A stretch of DNA of 64,000 bases from Massilia violaceinigra. Lineage in GTDB: Bacteria; Pseudomonadota; Gammaproteobacteria; Burkholderiales; Burkholderiaceae_D. The number at the start of each line of letters is the position of its first letter. The first letter of the stretch is position 1. Positions 55,997 to 64,000 of the stretch are shown one piece after another. The translations under genes were made by a program, and so were the position numbers. Location of the stretch: the NCBI RefSeq assembly GCF_002752675.1, contig NZ_CP024608.1, positions 7,130,001 through 7,194,000 on the forward strand, written 5' to 3'. Under the pieces are notes generated by a model. That model did no database searches. It was not told the DNA's origin and was given only the letters and a program-made list of their open reading frames with translations.

Positions 55997-57046
55997 CTAG
56001 ACGAAGACAGGCTCGGTTTCGAGGGCGACGCCGAAGCGCGCCAGCACATCGGCCTGGATCGCACGCGCCAGCGCGAGCACCTCGGCGCCGCTCGCGCCGC
56101 CGCGGTTGACCAGCACCAGCGCCTGCTTTTCGTAGACGCCGGCCGCGCCCAGGCTGCGTCCTTTCCAGCCGCACTGGTCGATCAGCCATCCGGCCGCCAG
56201 CTTTTCGCTGCCGTCGCCCTGCGCGTGGTGCACCAGCGCGGGATGCGCCGCCAGCAAGGCCGCGCACTGCGCGCCGCCGACCACGGGATTCTTGAAGAAG
56301 CTGCCGGCATTGCCGATCCGGGCGGGATCGGGCAGCTTGCGGCGCCGGATCGCCACCACCGCGTCGCTCACCTGCTGCGCCGTGGGCGAGGCCAGCCCCG
56401 CAGCAGCGACTTCCTGCGCCAGCTCGGCATACTTCAGGTTCGGCGCCCACGCGCGCGGCAGCGCGAAGGTGACGTCGACAATCACCAGCCCCGCCCCCTC
56501 GGCATGCTTGAACACGCTGTCGCGGTAGCCGAAGCGGCAGGCCGCCGCATTCATCACGCGCAGGCGCCCGCTGGCCAGCTCGACCACGGTCAGCGAGTGG
56601 AACAGGTCCTTCACTTCCGCCCCGTAGGCGCCGATGTTCTGGATCGGCGACGCCCCCACCGTGCCGGGAATGAGGGCCATGTTTTCCAGCCCGCCCAGCC
56701 CCTGCGCCAGCGTCCATTGCACGAAGCCGTGCCAGTTTTCGCCGGCCCCGGCCCGCACCAGGACGCTGCCACCCTGCTCGCCCAGCACCTCGCGCCCTTC
56801 AATGCCCATGTGCAGCACCAAACCGTCGAAGTCGCCCGTGAGGACGATGTTGCTGCCGCCGCCGAGCAGCAGGCGCGGCAGCGCGGCGAGGACCGGATCG
56901 GCCATCACTTGCGCCAGCTGTTCGACCCGGGTGAGCTTGAGATAGGCGCGCGCGCGCGCGTCGATGCCGAAGGTATTGACGTCACGGAGGGAGAAATCGG
57001 GCGAAATGGCAAGGTCTGGTGGCATGAATGAGCGTTGTTTAAGCAT
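55997..57046 (-). CDS. murB: UDP-N-acetylenolpyruvoylglucosamine reductase
   Basis: The 349-residue FAD enzyme reduces the enolpyruvyl group during UDP-MurNAc synthesis. FAD-binding and catalytic motifs are present: [40 protein letters not shown] and GAYGAEV, RDSVFK, and [11 protein letters not shown] with the catalytic Ser. The size and the GYRDS loop fit a type I MurB. The start at 57046 has a close alternative at 57025; it is divergent from the YajQ gene. Confidence 0.95.
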   Translation of the reverse strand: MLKQRSFMPPDLAISPDFSLRDVNTFGIDARARAYLKLTRVEQLAQVMADPVLAALPRLLLGGGSNIVLTGDFDGLVLHMGIEGREVLGEQGGSVLVRAGAGENWHGFVQWTLAQGLGGLENMALIPGTVGASPIQNIGAYGAEVKDLFHSLTVVELASGRLRVMNAAACRFGYRDSVFKHAEGAGLVIVDVTFALPRAWAPNLKYAELAQEVAAAGLASPTAQQVSDAVVAIRRRKLPDPARIGNAGSFFKNPVVGGAQCAALLAAHPALVHHAQGDGSEKLAAGWLIDQCGWKGRSLGAAGVYEKQALVLVNRGGASGAEVLALARAIQADVLARFGVALETEPVFV

Positions 57047-57150
57047 TTAGGGGGCCAAACCGGTAAAAAACCGGGTCGGCACAGGGGCGCCGCCCCGGTT
57101 GTCCGTTAAAATATCGGCATTCTACATTTTGCAAGTAAAAGGATCCCATT

Positions 57151-57636
57151 ATGCCGTCGTTTGATGTCGTCTCCGAAGCAGACATGATCGAAGTGAAAAA
57201 CGCTGTCGAACAATCGAACAAGGAAATCACCACCCGTTTCGATTTCAAGGGCAGTTCCGCCAAGGTCGAGCAGAAGGATACCGAACTGACCGCCTTCGCC
57301 GATTCCGATTTCCAGCTCTCGCAAGTGCGCGATGTGCTGACCAATAAGCTGGCCAAGCGCAAGGTCGACGTGCGCTTCCTCGACGAAGGCAAGATCGAGA
57401 AAATCGGCGGCGACAAGGTCAAGCAGGTGATCAAGGTGAAAAACGGCATCGAAACCGACGATGCCAAGAAGATCGTCAAGGTCATCAAGGATAGCAAGAT
57501 GAAGGTCCAGGCCAGCATCCAGGGCGAATCGGTGCGCGTGACCGGCGCCAAGCGCGACGATCTGCAGGCCGCCATGGCCATGCTGCGCAAGGATGTGCCG
57601 GACATGCCGCTGGAATTTAATAATTTCCGCGATTGA
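57151..57636 (+). CDS. YajQ family cyclic di-GMP-binding protein
   Basis: The 161-residue protein has the family N-terminus [20 protein letters not shown], then [16 protein letters not shown] and [16 protein letters not shown] [18 protein letters not shown] near the C-terminus. YajQ proteins have two ferredoxin-like halves and bind cyclic di-GMP and nucleotides; some act with transcription regulators. Preceded by AAAAGGATCCC, an adequate ribosome binding site. Confidence 0.93.
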   Translation: MPSFDVVSEADMIEVKNAVEQSNKEITTRFDFKGSSAKVEQKDTELTAFADSDFQLSQVRDVLTNKLAKRKVDVRFLDEGKIEKIGGDKVKQVIKVKNGIETDDAKKIVKVIKDSKMKVQASIQGESVRVTGAKRDDLQAAMAMLRKDVPDMPLEFNNFRD

Positions 57637-57664
57637 TCAATCAGCACGATCAATCGGCGCGATT

Positions 57665-57719
57665 CGGGTATCCGTACCCGGAAAACGCCGACAATACGAC
57701 GGTATTTACCGCCGTATTG
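57665..57719. repeat. Two inverted repeats between yajQ and the nitronate monooxygenase gene
   Basis: CGGGTATCCGTACCCG (57665-57680) and a 13-bp stem CAATACGACGGTA / TACCGCCGTATTG with a TT loop and one mismatch (57692-57719). Neither is followed by a T run. They may end the YajQ transcript or bind a regulator. Confidence 0.45.
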
Positions 57720-57840
57720 CTCGTTGGATAGGTGATCACCCGGCCGGTCCCCATCGTGCTTGGGGTAGAATTGTGGGTGCGCAAGCTGGCCGCGGCAGCC
57801 GCGCCAGCGCACCAGTAAACTTGGCAGTCTAAGGATAGCA

Positions 57841-59106
57841 ATGAAACGTGTTGATGATTTCCGCCTGCGTCTGGGCAACAAGGAATATGTGCCCATCATG
57901 ATCGGTGGCATGGGCGTCGATATTTCGACCTCCGAACTGGCACTCGAAGCGGCGCGCCTGGGCGGGATCGGGCATATTTCGGATGCCATGGTCGAGGATG
58001 TCTCGGACCGCAAGTTCGACACCAGCTATGTGAAAGACAAGACCAAGACCTATAAGTTCAACATCAATAATATGGACAAGGCGGTGGTGCAGTTCGACCT
58101 GGCCCGCCTGGCCGATGCCACCCGCCGCCACGTGGGCGCGACCATGGAAGCGAAACGCGGCGATGGCCTCATTTTCGTCAACTGCATGGAAAAGCTGACC
58201 ATGAATTCGCCGCGCGAAACCCTGCGCACGCGTCTGTCGGCCGCCCTCGACGCCGGCATCGACGGCATCACCATGTCGGCCGGCCTGCACCTGGGCTCGT
58301 TCGCCCTGATCGCCGACCATCCACGTTTCCGCGACGCCAAGCTGGGCATCATCGTCTCGTCCGTGCGCGCGCTGCAGATTTTCCTGCGCAAGGTGACCAA
58401 GCTGGACCGCCTGCCCGATTACATCATCGTCGAAGGCCCGCTGGCCGGCGGCCACCTCGGCTTCGGCATGGACTGGGCCGAGTACGACCTGCATACCATC
58501 ATGGATGAAATCCATGCCTACATGCGCGCCGAACAGCTCGATATTCCGCTGATCGCCGCCGGCGGCGTGTTCACCGGCAGCGACGCCACCAGCTTCCTCG
58601 AAAAAGGCGCGGGCGGGGTCCAGGTGGCGACCCGCTTCACCATCACCAACGAGTGCGGCCTGCCCGAGAAGGTCAAGCAGGAGTACGTGCGCGCGACCGA
58701 AGACGACATCATCGTCAACGGCATTTCGCCGACCGGCTATCCGATGCGCATGCTCAAGAGCACGCCGGCCATCGGCGCCGGCATCCGTCCGGGCTGCGAG
58801 TCGTACGGCTATCTGCTCGATGCCACCGGCAACTGTTCCTACATCAATGCGTACAACCGCGAAGTGCTGGCCAATCCGGACAGCAAAACCGTGGTGGTGA
58901 TGGACAAGACCTGCCTGTGCACCCACATGCGCAATTTCAATTGCTGGACCTGCGGCCACTACACTTACCGCCTCAAGGACACCACTCACAAGCTGTCCGA
59001 CGGCAGTTACCAGATGCTGTCGGCCGAGCACGTGTTCCAGGATTACCAGTTCAGCGTCGATAACCAGATCGCCTTGCCGGCGCGCCAGGACATCGTCCTC
59101 GCCTGA
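57841..59106 (+). CDS. Nitronate monooxygenase-like flavin enzyme with C-terminal Cys motif
   Basis: The 421-residue TIM-barrel protein resembles the 2-nitropropane dioxygenase / nitronate monooxygenase family: MIGGMGVDISTSELALEAAR at the start, GITMSAGLHLGSFAL, YIIVEGPLAGGHLGFGMDW and the FMN phosphate-binding LIAAGGVFTGSDATSFLEKG with AGGVQVATRF. It is longer than typical family members and ends in a Cys-rich stretch, KTCLCTHMRNFNCWTCGHYT, a possible metal or iron-sulfur site. The substrate is unknown. Confidence 0.85.
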   Translation: MKRVDDFRLRLGNKEYVPIMIGGMGVDISTSELALEAARLGGIGHISDAMVEDVSDRKFDTSYVKDKTKTYKFNINNMDKAVVQFDLARLADATRRHVGATMEAKRGDGLIFVNCMEKLTMNSPRETLRTRLSAALDAGIDGITMSAGLHLGSFALIADHPRFRDAKLGIIVSSVRALQIFLRKVTKLDRLPDYIIVEGPLAGGHLGFGMDWAEYDLHTIMDEIHAYMRAEQLDIPLIAAGGVFTGSDATSFLEKGAGGVQVATRFTITNECGLPEKVKQEYVRATEDDIIVNGISPTGYPMRMLKSTPAIGAGIRPGCESYGYLLDATGNCSYINAYNREVLANPDSKTVVVMDKTCLCTHMRNFNCWTCGHYTYRLKDTTHKLSDGSYQMLSAEHVFQDYQFSVDNQIALPARQDIVLA

Positions 59107-59242
59107 TTTTTTCCCGCTGTCCGCCGGCGGCCGCACGGCCGCCAGCGCTCCCGCCGCAGCTCTTTTTATTCAAGTTTCGCGTCAGCGCGAACCACCGCCC
59201 GCTTTCCCTGTCCAACGTGATCTATCATCATTGGAGAGGTGA

Positions 59243-61630
59243 ATGCCTGCCAGCGAGAACGCCCATTTTGCCGCCTTGCTGATCGATGCAAGTGGCCACA
59301 TCATTACCTGGAACAGCGGTTGCGAAAAAGTGCTCGGCATTCCTGCCGCCGATGCATTGCAACAGCCCTTGACAGCCTTGCTCAGCGACGAAGGCTGCCT
59401 GGCGTACAGCCAGCGCTGGACCGAATTTCCCACCGACTGCGACGCCACCGAACTGGAGTTCGTGCGTGCCGACGGCAGCCGCCAGACAAGCGCACTGACC
59501 TTGCTGCCCCAGTTCGGCGACGGCGGCACATTGAGCCATTGCGTCGCCATCATCGATGCCGCCTGCAACGAATCGGAAACGGCGGCGGTCGGCCGCATGC
59601 CGCTCTCGAGCATCATCGATGTGCTGCCGGGCACCTTTTACGTGGTGCGCGAGGATGGCAGCTTTGCGTTGTGGAACAAGACGCTGGAACAGGTCACGGC
59701 CATGAGCGCCGACGAGATCCGCCGCGCCAATGCGCTCGACATGTACGACCTGGCCGAAAAGCGCATCATCGCCGCCAATATCCGCAACGTCTTCGAGCAT
59801 GGCACCCAGGTCATGGTCGAAGCGAATTATCTCGACAAGTACGGCCACGCCACGCCCTACCTGATGTGCGGCGCGCGCATCACCTGCCGCGGCCGCCATT
59901 ACCTGTGCGGCATGGGCCTGGACATTTCCGAACGGCGCGCCCAGGAAGACCGCCTGCGCCTGCGCGAGCGCGCCCTGCACGCCACCAGCAGCGGCCTGGT
60001 GATCACCCGCTGCGCCGGCGCGGACAACCCGATCGAGTACGCCAATCCGGCCTTCGAGCGCATCACCGGCTATGCCGCCGATGAAGCGATGGGGCGCGAC
60101 TCGCGCTTCATGGGCGTGCCCGGCATGGACGAAGACGAACGCGCGCAGTTGCGCGCGGCCGTGCGCGAACGGCGCGAAGTGAACGTGGTGTTTCGCAACC
60201 GGCGCAAGAATGGCGATATCTTCTGGAACGACCTGACCATCACGCCGGTGAGCGATGGACGCGGCAAGGTCACGCATTTTATCGGCGTCATCAACGACGT
60301 GACAGCCGTCAAGCAGCGCACCGCCCATCTCGAACACGAGGTCAACCACGATGCGCTGACCGGGCTGGCCAACCGCACCCTGCTGTGGGACCGGCTGGAA
60401 CAGGCGCTGCACATGGCCCAGCGCAACAAGTCGCTGGTGGCGACGGTGCTGATCGACTTGAACGGTTTCAAGCAGATCAATGATGGCTACGGCCACGAAG
60501 CCGGCGACGAGGTGCTCAAGATGGTGGCGCGGCGCCTGCAATCGTCGGTGCGCGAAAGCGACACGGTGGCGCGCCTGTCGGGCGACGAATTCGTGCTGGT
60601 GCTGGTCAACCAGCCATCGCTGCGCTACACCCTGCGCATGATCGAGCGCCTGCGCGTGAGCATGTCGCAGCCGGTCAGTTTCAATGCGACCGACATCGCG
60701 GTCGGCGGCAGCATCGGCGTGAGCGTGTATCCGCATGACGGCAGCGGCGCGCTCGACCTGGTGCGCGCGGCCGACGTGGCCATGTACCACGCCAAGGCGG
60801 CCAAGACGGGCGAGGTGCACTTCTTTTCCGCCGACATGAAGTCGACCACCCAGGCCAAGCAAAAGCTCGAAGACGCCATGCGCGTCGCGCTCGAGCATCA
60901 CGAATTTTTCCTGTTGTACCAGCCCCACATCTGCCTGCGCAGCGGCCGCCTCCAGGGCATGGAAGCGCTGCTGCGCTGGCGCCATCCCGAACTGGGCGTG
61001 CTGGCGCCCGCCTCGTTCCTGCCCGAAGCCGAGGAAAACGGCATGATCACCGCCATTGGCGACTACGTACTGGAAGAAGCGTGCAGGTTCATGCAGCGCA
61101 TGAACAGCGCCGGATTCGCGCCGCTGCCGGTGGCGGTGAACGCCTCGCAGCGCGAATTTTCACAGCCCGGCTATGTCGCGCGGATCGCCGCCACGCTGGA
61201 CCAACACCGGATCGCCCCGGCCCAGCTGGAAATCGAATTGCGCGAAGATTGCCTCAACACCAACCAGCACCTGGGGGTGGAAGTGCTGTCGCAGCTGAGC
61301 GAACTGGGCGTGCTGCGCACGGTCGATGCCTTCGGCGGCGGCTTGTCGAATCTGAATTTCCTGCAAAAGCTGCCGCTGACCCACGTCAAGCTGGCCAAGG
61401 CGGCGGCGCACCAGATCACGGCCGACGCGCGCAGCGGCGCGCTGGCCAGGGCGCTGATCGACGTCGGCCACGATCTCGGCGCCCGGGTCATCGCCAAGGG
61501 GGTCGAAACGCGCGTGCAGATGGAGTTTTTAAGGGCCAACCATTGCGATGAACTGCAGGGCACGTATTTCAGCGCGCCGCTGGCCGAGCATGCCATGCAC
61601 GATATGCTGGTGGCGGCGCCGGCGGCTTGA
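59243..61630 (+). CDS. PAS-PAS-PAS-GGDEF-EAL protein with a degenerate EAL domain
   Basis: The 795-residue cytoplasmic protein has three PAS-like regions (about 1-110, 125-235, 240-365), a GGDEF domain (370-530) with RLSGDEFVL, probably active for cyclic di-GMP synthesis, and an EAL domain (545-790). MEALLRWRHPELG is intact, but DDFGTG is DAFGGG (near 694), KID is KLA (near 715) and AEGVE is AKGVE (near 750). Loss of these metal-binding and catalytic residues argues against phosphodiesterase activity. No transmembrane segment is seen. GGAGAGG before the ATG fixes the start. Confidence 0.93.
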   Translation: MPASENAHFAALLIDASGHIITWNSGCEKVLGIPAADALQQPLTALLSDEGCLAYSQRWTEFPTDCDATELEFVRADGSRQTSALTLLPQFGDGGTLSHCVAIIDAACNESETAAVGRMPLSSIIDVLPGTFYVVREDGSFALWNKTLEQVTAMSADEIRRANALDMYDLAEKRIIAANIRNVFEHGTQVMVEANYLDKYGHATPYLMCGARITCRGRHYLCGMGLDISERRAQEDRLRLRERALHATSSGLVITRCAGADNPIEYANPAFERITGYAADEAMGRDSRFMGVPGMDEDERAQLRAAVRERREVNVVFRNRRKNGDIFWNDLTITPVSDGRGKVTHFIGVINDVTAVKQRTAHLEHEVNHDALTGLANRTLLWDRLEQALHMAQRNKSLVATVLIDLNGFKQINDGYGHEAGDEVLKMVARRLQSSVRESDTVARLSGDEFVLVLVNQPSLRYTLRMIERLRVSMSQPVSFNATDIAVGGSIGVSVYPHDGSGALDLVRAADVAMYHAKAAKTGEVHFFSADMKSTTQAKQKLEDAMRVALEHHEFFLLYQPHICLRSGRLQGMEALLRWRHPELGVLAPASFLPEAEENGMITAIGDYVLEEACRFMQRMNSAGFAPLPVAVNASQREFSQPGYVARIAATLDQHRIAPAQLEIELREDCLNTNQHLGVEVLSQLSELGVLRTVDAFGGGLSNLNFLQKLPLTHVKLAKAAAHQITADARSGALARALIDVGHDLGARVIAKGVETRVQMEFLRANHCDELQGTYFSAPLAEHAMHDMLVAAPAA

Positions 61631-61672
61631 TGGCGCCGCCGGTGCGCCAGTTGCACACGCGCCGCCGCGTAC

Positions 61673-62611
61673 TCAGCCTTCGCTGGTGATGCGCTGGACC
61701 AGCGCGCCCAGCACTTCTTCGGCCAGCTCGTTCGAGACCTGGCAGGTGCCGGCGTTTTCATGCCCGCCGCCGCCGTATTCGAGCATCAGCGCGCCGATAT
61801 TGGTGCGCGATGTGCGGTTCAGGATCGATTTGCCGGTGGCGAATACGGTGTTCTGGTTTTTCAATCCCCACAGCACATGGATCGAGATATTCGTTTCCGG
61901 GAACAAGGCGTAAATGATGAAGCGGTTGCCGGCGTAGATGGTTTCCTCTTCGCGCAGGTCGAGCACGACCAGGTTGCGGTGCACGGTGGCGCAGCGCCGG
62001 ATCTGGTCCTTGCACTTGTCGTTATGCTCGAAGTACAGCTCCATGCGCTCCTTGACGTCGGGCAGCGCCATGATGTCATCGATCGTATGATTTTTACAAT
62101 AATCGATCAAGTCCATCATCAGGGCATAGTTCGAGATGCGGAAGTCGCGGAAGCGTCCCAGCCCGGTGCGCGCATCCATCAGGAAGTTGAGCAAGTCCCA
62201 GCCCTGCGGGTCGAGCACTTCCTGCTGGTTGAAGCGGGCGGCGTCGCCCTTGTCGACGGCGGCCATCATGTCGAACCAGGCGGCCGGAAAGACCGAGGCG
62301 CCACCGTAGTAGTCGTACACCACCCGCGCCGCCGAGGGCGCTTCCGGATGGATGATGTGGTTGGCGCGCTCGCCGGTGTTGCGGATGGTTTCGGACAAGT
62401 GGTGGTCGAATGCCAGGTGCACCCCGGCCGCGTACGGCAGGTTGGTGGTGATATCGCCGTCGCTGACCACGATCTTGCCATCCTGCATGTCCTTGGGATG
62501 GACGAACAGGATATCGTCGATCAGGTCCAGGTGCTTGAGGAGGACGGCGCAGACCAGGCCGTCGAAGTCGCTACGCGTGATCAAACGGTATTTTTTTGCA
62601 TCGGCAGACAT
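61673..62611 (-). CDS. DHH-family phosphoesterase
   Basis: The 312-residue protein has the DHH superfamily motifs: ITRSDFDGLVCAVLLKHL, VVSDGDIT, LAFDHHLSET (DHH) and the C-terminal DHHA1-like LEYGGGGHENAGTCQV. Such enzymes hydrolyse phosphodiesters or polyphosphate with Mn2+. It resembles entries annotated as exopolyphosphatase-related; activity on pGpG or nanoRNA is also possible in this superfamily. It is convergent with the GGDEF-EAL gene, with a 42-base gap. Confidence 0.85.
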   Translation of the reverse strand: MSADAKKYRLITRSDFDGLVCAVLLKHLDLIDDILFVHPKDMQDGKIVVSDGDITTNLPYAAGVHLAFDHHLSETIRNTGERANHIIHPEAPSAARVVYDYYGGASVFPAAWFDMMAAVDKGDAARFNQQEVLDPQGWDLLNFLMDARTGLGRFRDFRISNYALMMDLIDYCKNHTIDDIMALPDVKERMELYFEHNDKCKDQIRRCATVHRNLVVLDLREEETIYAGNRFIIYALFPETNISIHVLWGLKNQNTVFATGKSILNRTSRTNIGALMLEYGGGGHENAGTCQVSNELAEEVLGALVQRITSEG

Positions 62612-62955
62612 CGTGACATCCCCTTAATCAGGTTCAACAGCAGGCCGGCCGCGGCCGGTTCGATCCTTTATCATACCGCGCAAAGCGGCCGCTGCGGTGC
62701 GATCGTCGACGGCGCGGGAGCGATCGCGATAAAAACAGCGTTTCCCCTGCGCCAGCGAGGCGCCTTCCCCACAGTTCACTCCTTCAATCATGCAGCCTGT
62801 CGCAAACGCCGCACGGCGTCCAGGGGATCGTCCTAAAGTTACAACATCTCATCAGTATTCGTCGCCCCGCGGCGGTTTTTGCGGCGATGGGACAGCGGAG
62901 CAGTTACACTCGCCGCTCGCATCAATCTCTCTGAATCTGACGGAAATCACTCACC
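62612..62955. other. Divergent promoter region between the DHH gene and the LytS-type kinase
   Basis: About 344 bases, no gene. A palindrome CCGGCCGCGGCCGG lies near 62646-62659. AT-rich patches near 62665 and 62840 could hold promoters for the two divergent genes, but no confident -35/-10 pair was assigned. Confidence 0.45.
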
Positions 62956-64000
62956 ATGGAAGCACGCCGCCCTCCCGAGCAAAACATCGCGACCGTTCTG
63001 GCATGGCTGCACCGCGCCTTCGACGCGATCGCCACCTGGGTGACCCAGCTGTCATGGTGGAAGTTTTTCCTGTTCGCGGCACTGGCCCTGATTGCCGCGT
63101 CGATCCTGCAAAACGAACTGTTTTCGGGCGCCGAAGTGGTCGAGGTGCGGCGCGAGCGCAAGCGCGACAAGCACGAAGGCAACATCATCTTCGACGACAG
63201 CGGGATCAGCTACAGCCCGCCCAAGAAGCGCAACCCGCCGCCCGAACCGCCCGAGGCGCCGGAAGCGCCCGAACCGCCGGTGCCGCCCGAGCCGGGCGCG
63301 AAGCCGGCCGAGCCGACCGAGCCGGATCCGCCACCGGTTGCGGTGGTTGCCGGCGGCAGCGACGGCGAAGTGCGCGTCGCGCTGCCGCCACAAATCGTCG
63401 AAGGCTTGTCGAGCGCGATCGAGGCCGCCGTCGAAAATGCCGCCGAAGAAAAGGTAAAGGTCTATCACGGCCAGGCCTCGACCTGGTTCAAGAGTTTTAT
63501 CTCCCTGCTGGTGCTGGCCCTGTTCGCCACCAAGGCGCTGGTGGGCGGCAAGAAGCGCGCCGAAGCCGAAACCCAGACCGCCAACGCCGCCGCCGAGCGC
63601 GAATCGATGCAGCGCCAGCTGTCCGAAGCGCGCATGCAGATGATGCAGGCCCAGGTGGAGCCGCATTTCCTGTTCAATACCCTGGCGTCGGTCGAATACC
63701 TGATCGAGACCGACCCGCCGCGCGCCTCGGCCATGCAGCGCAGCCTGATCCAGTACCTGCGCGCGGTGCTGCCGCAGATGCGCGACAACGCCGTCGTCAC
63801 CAACCTCGGGCGCGAGGCGGACATGGTGAAAGCCTACCTGAGCCTGCTGAAGATGCGGATGGAGGAACGCCTGCAGGTGGACATGCAGATTCCCGAGGGC
63901 TTGCGCAGCGCCGCCTTTCCGCCGATGATGCTGCAGTCGATGGTCGAAAACGCCATCAAGCACGGCCTCGAATGCAAGCCCGAAGGCGGATCGCTGCGCA
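62956..64000 (+). CDS. LytS-type sensor histidine kinase, 3' partial
   Basis: The frame is open from the ATG at 62956 to the window end (348 codons). It has TM1 at about 32-51 (WWKFFLFAALALIAASIL), an extracytoplasmic segment including a Pro/Glu-rich stretch at about 85-130 (PPEPPEAPEAPEPPVPPEPG), TM2 at about 178-197 (SFISLLVLALFATKALVGG), a coiled coil and the His_kinase (LytS/YehU) domain with phospho-His in QVEPHFLFNTL near 236. The partial HATPase N-box MVENAIKHGLECKPEG is at the edge. A LytTR response regulator would be expected downstream, outside the window. Confidence 0.9.
   Translation, partial: MEARRPPEQNIATVLAWLHRAFDAIATWVTQLSWWKFFLFAALALIAASILQNELFSGAEVVEVRRERKRDKHEGNIIFDDSGISYSPPKKRNPPPEPPEAPEAPEPPVPPEPGAKPAEPTEPDPPPVAVVAGGSDGEVRVALPPQIVEGLSSAIEAAVENAAEEKVKVYHGQASTWFKSFISLLVLALFATKALVGGKKRAEAETQTANAAAERESMQRQLSEARMQMMQAQVEPHFLFNTLASVEYLIETDPPRASAMQRSLIQYLRAVLPQMRDNAVVTNLGREADMVKAYLSLLKMRMEERLQVDMQIPEGLRSAAFPPMMLQSMVENAIKHGLECKPEGGSLR

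Overview
The window is about 64 kb of GC-rich DNA with dense coding and short intergenic gaps. Gene content suggests a betaproteobacterium of the Oxalobacteraceae (Massilia/Duganella type): a complete Wsp chemosensory operon, orn next to an M48 protease, phhB and rsgA, and adjacent argF and argG. This is inferred from gene content; no rRNA or tRNA gene was found to fix the taxonomy.

Layout. 1-9.8 kb: end of a cystine/dicarboxylate-type symporter, a histidine phosphatase, a stand-alone NAD(P)HX dehydratase, a Gly/Thr/Ser-repeat lipoprotein, an RND efflux pump with its adaptor (minus strand), a divergent PAP2 protein and a DUF475/TerC-like membrane protein. 10-20 kb: an unusual NodB deacetylase-caspase-TPR protein, a solute-binding protein, a 1082-residue coiled-coil protein with 98-residue repeats, srkA, a UPF0149/SEC-C protein and an HPP-CBS protein that seems to lack internal membrane segments. 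20-30 kb: a small hydrophilic protein, a membrane-anchored patatin, an aldo/keto reductase, orn, the overlapping M48-phhB-rsgA operon and a large TPR-GAF histidine kinase.

30-41 kb is an accessory island that looks lower in GC. It holds IS3-family remnants, three 139-residue paralogues that look like immunity genes, remnants of toxin C-termini between them, a fragment of a DNA adenine methylase, and a secreted RHS-repeat toxin gene split by an intact IS5-family element. Removing the IS and one copy of its target duplication restores a single RHS frame of 1458 codons. This is the most interesting system in the window: an RHS effector locus with displaced toxin-tip/immunity cassettes downstream. 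Broken gene ends lie on the argF side.

41-52.7 kb: argF and argG, then a complete wspABCDEF-wspR operon (receptor, two CheW, CheR-TPR, CheA-REC, CheB, REC-GGDEF) whose expected output is cyclic di-GMP, then ppnP and a strong terminator. 52.7-64 kb: a GH3 lipoprotein glucosidase with a LacI-type operator upstream, murB, a YajQ-family c-di-GMP-binding protein, a nitronate monooxygenase-like enzyme, a PAS-GGDEF-EAL protein whose EAL domain has lost several catalytic residues, a DHH phosphoesterase and the start of a LytS-type histidine kinase cut by the window end. Cyclic di-GMP signalling recurs in this last third (WspR, YajQ, GGDEF-EAL).

No CRISPR array, rRNA, tRNA, integrase or prophage structural module was recognised.
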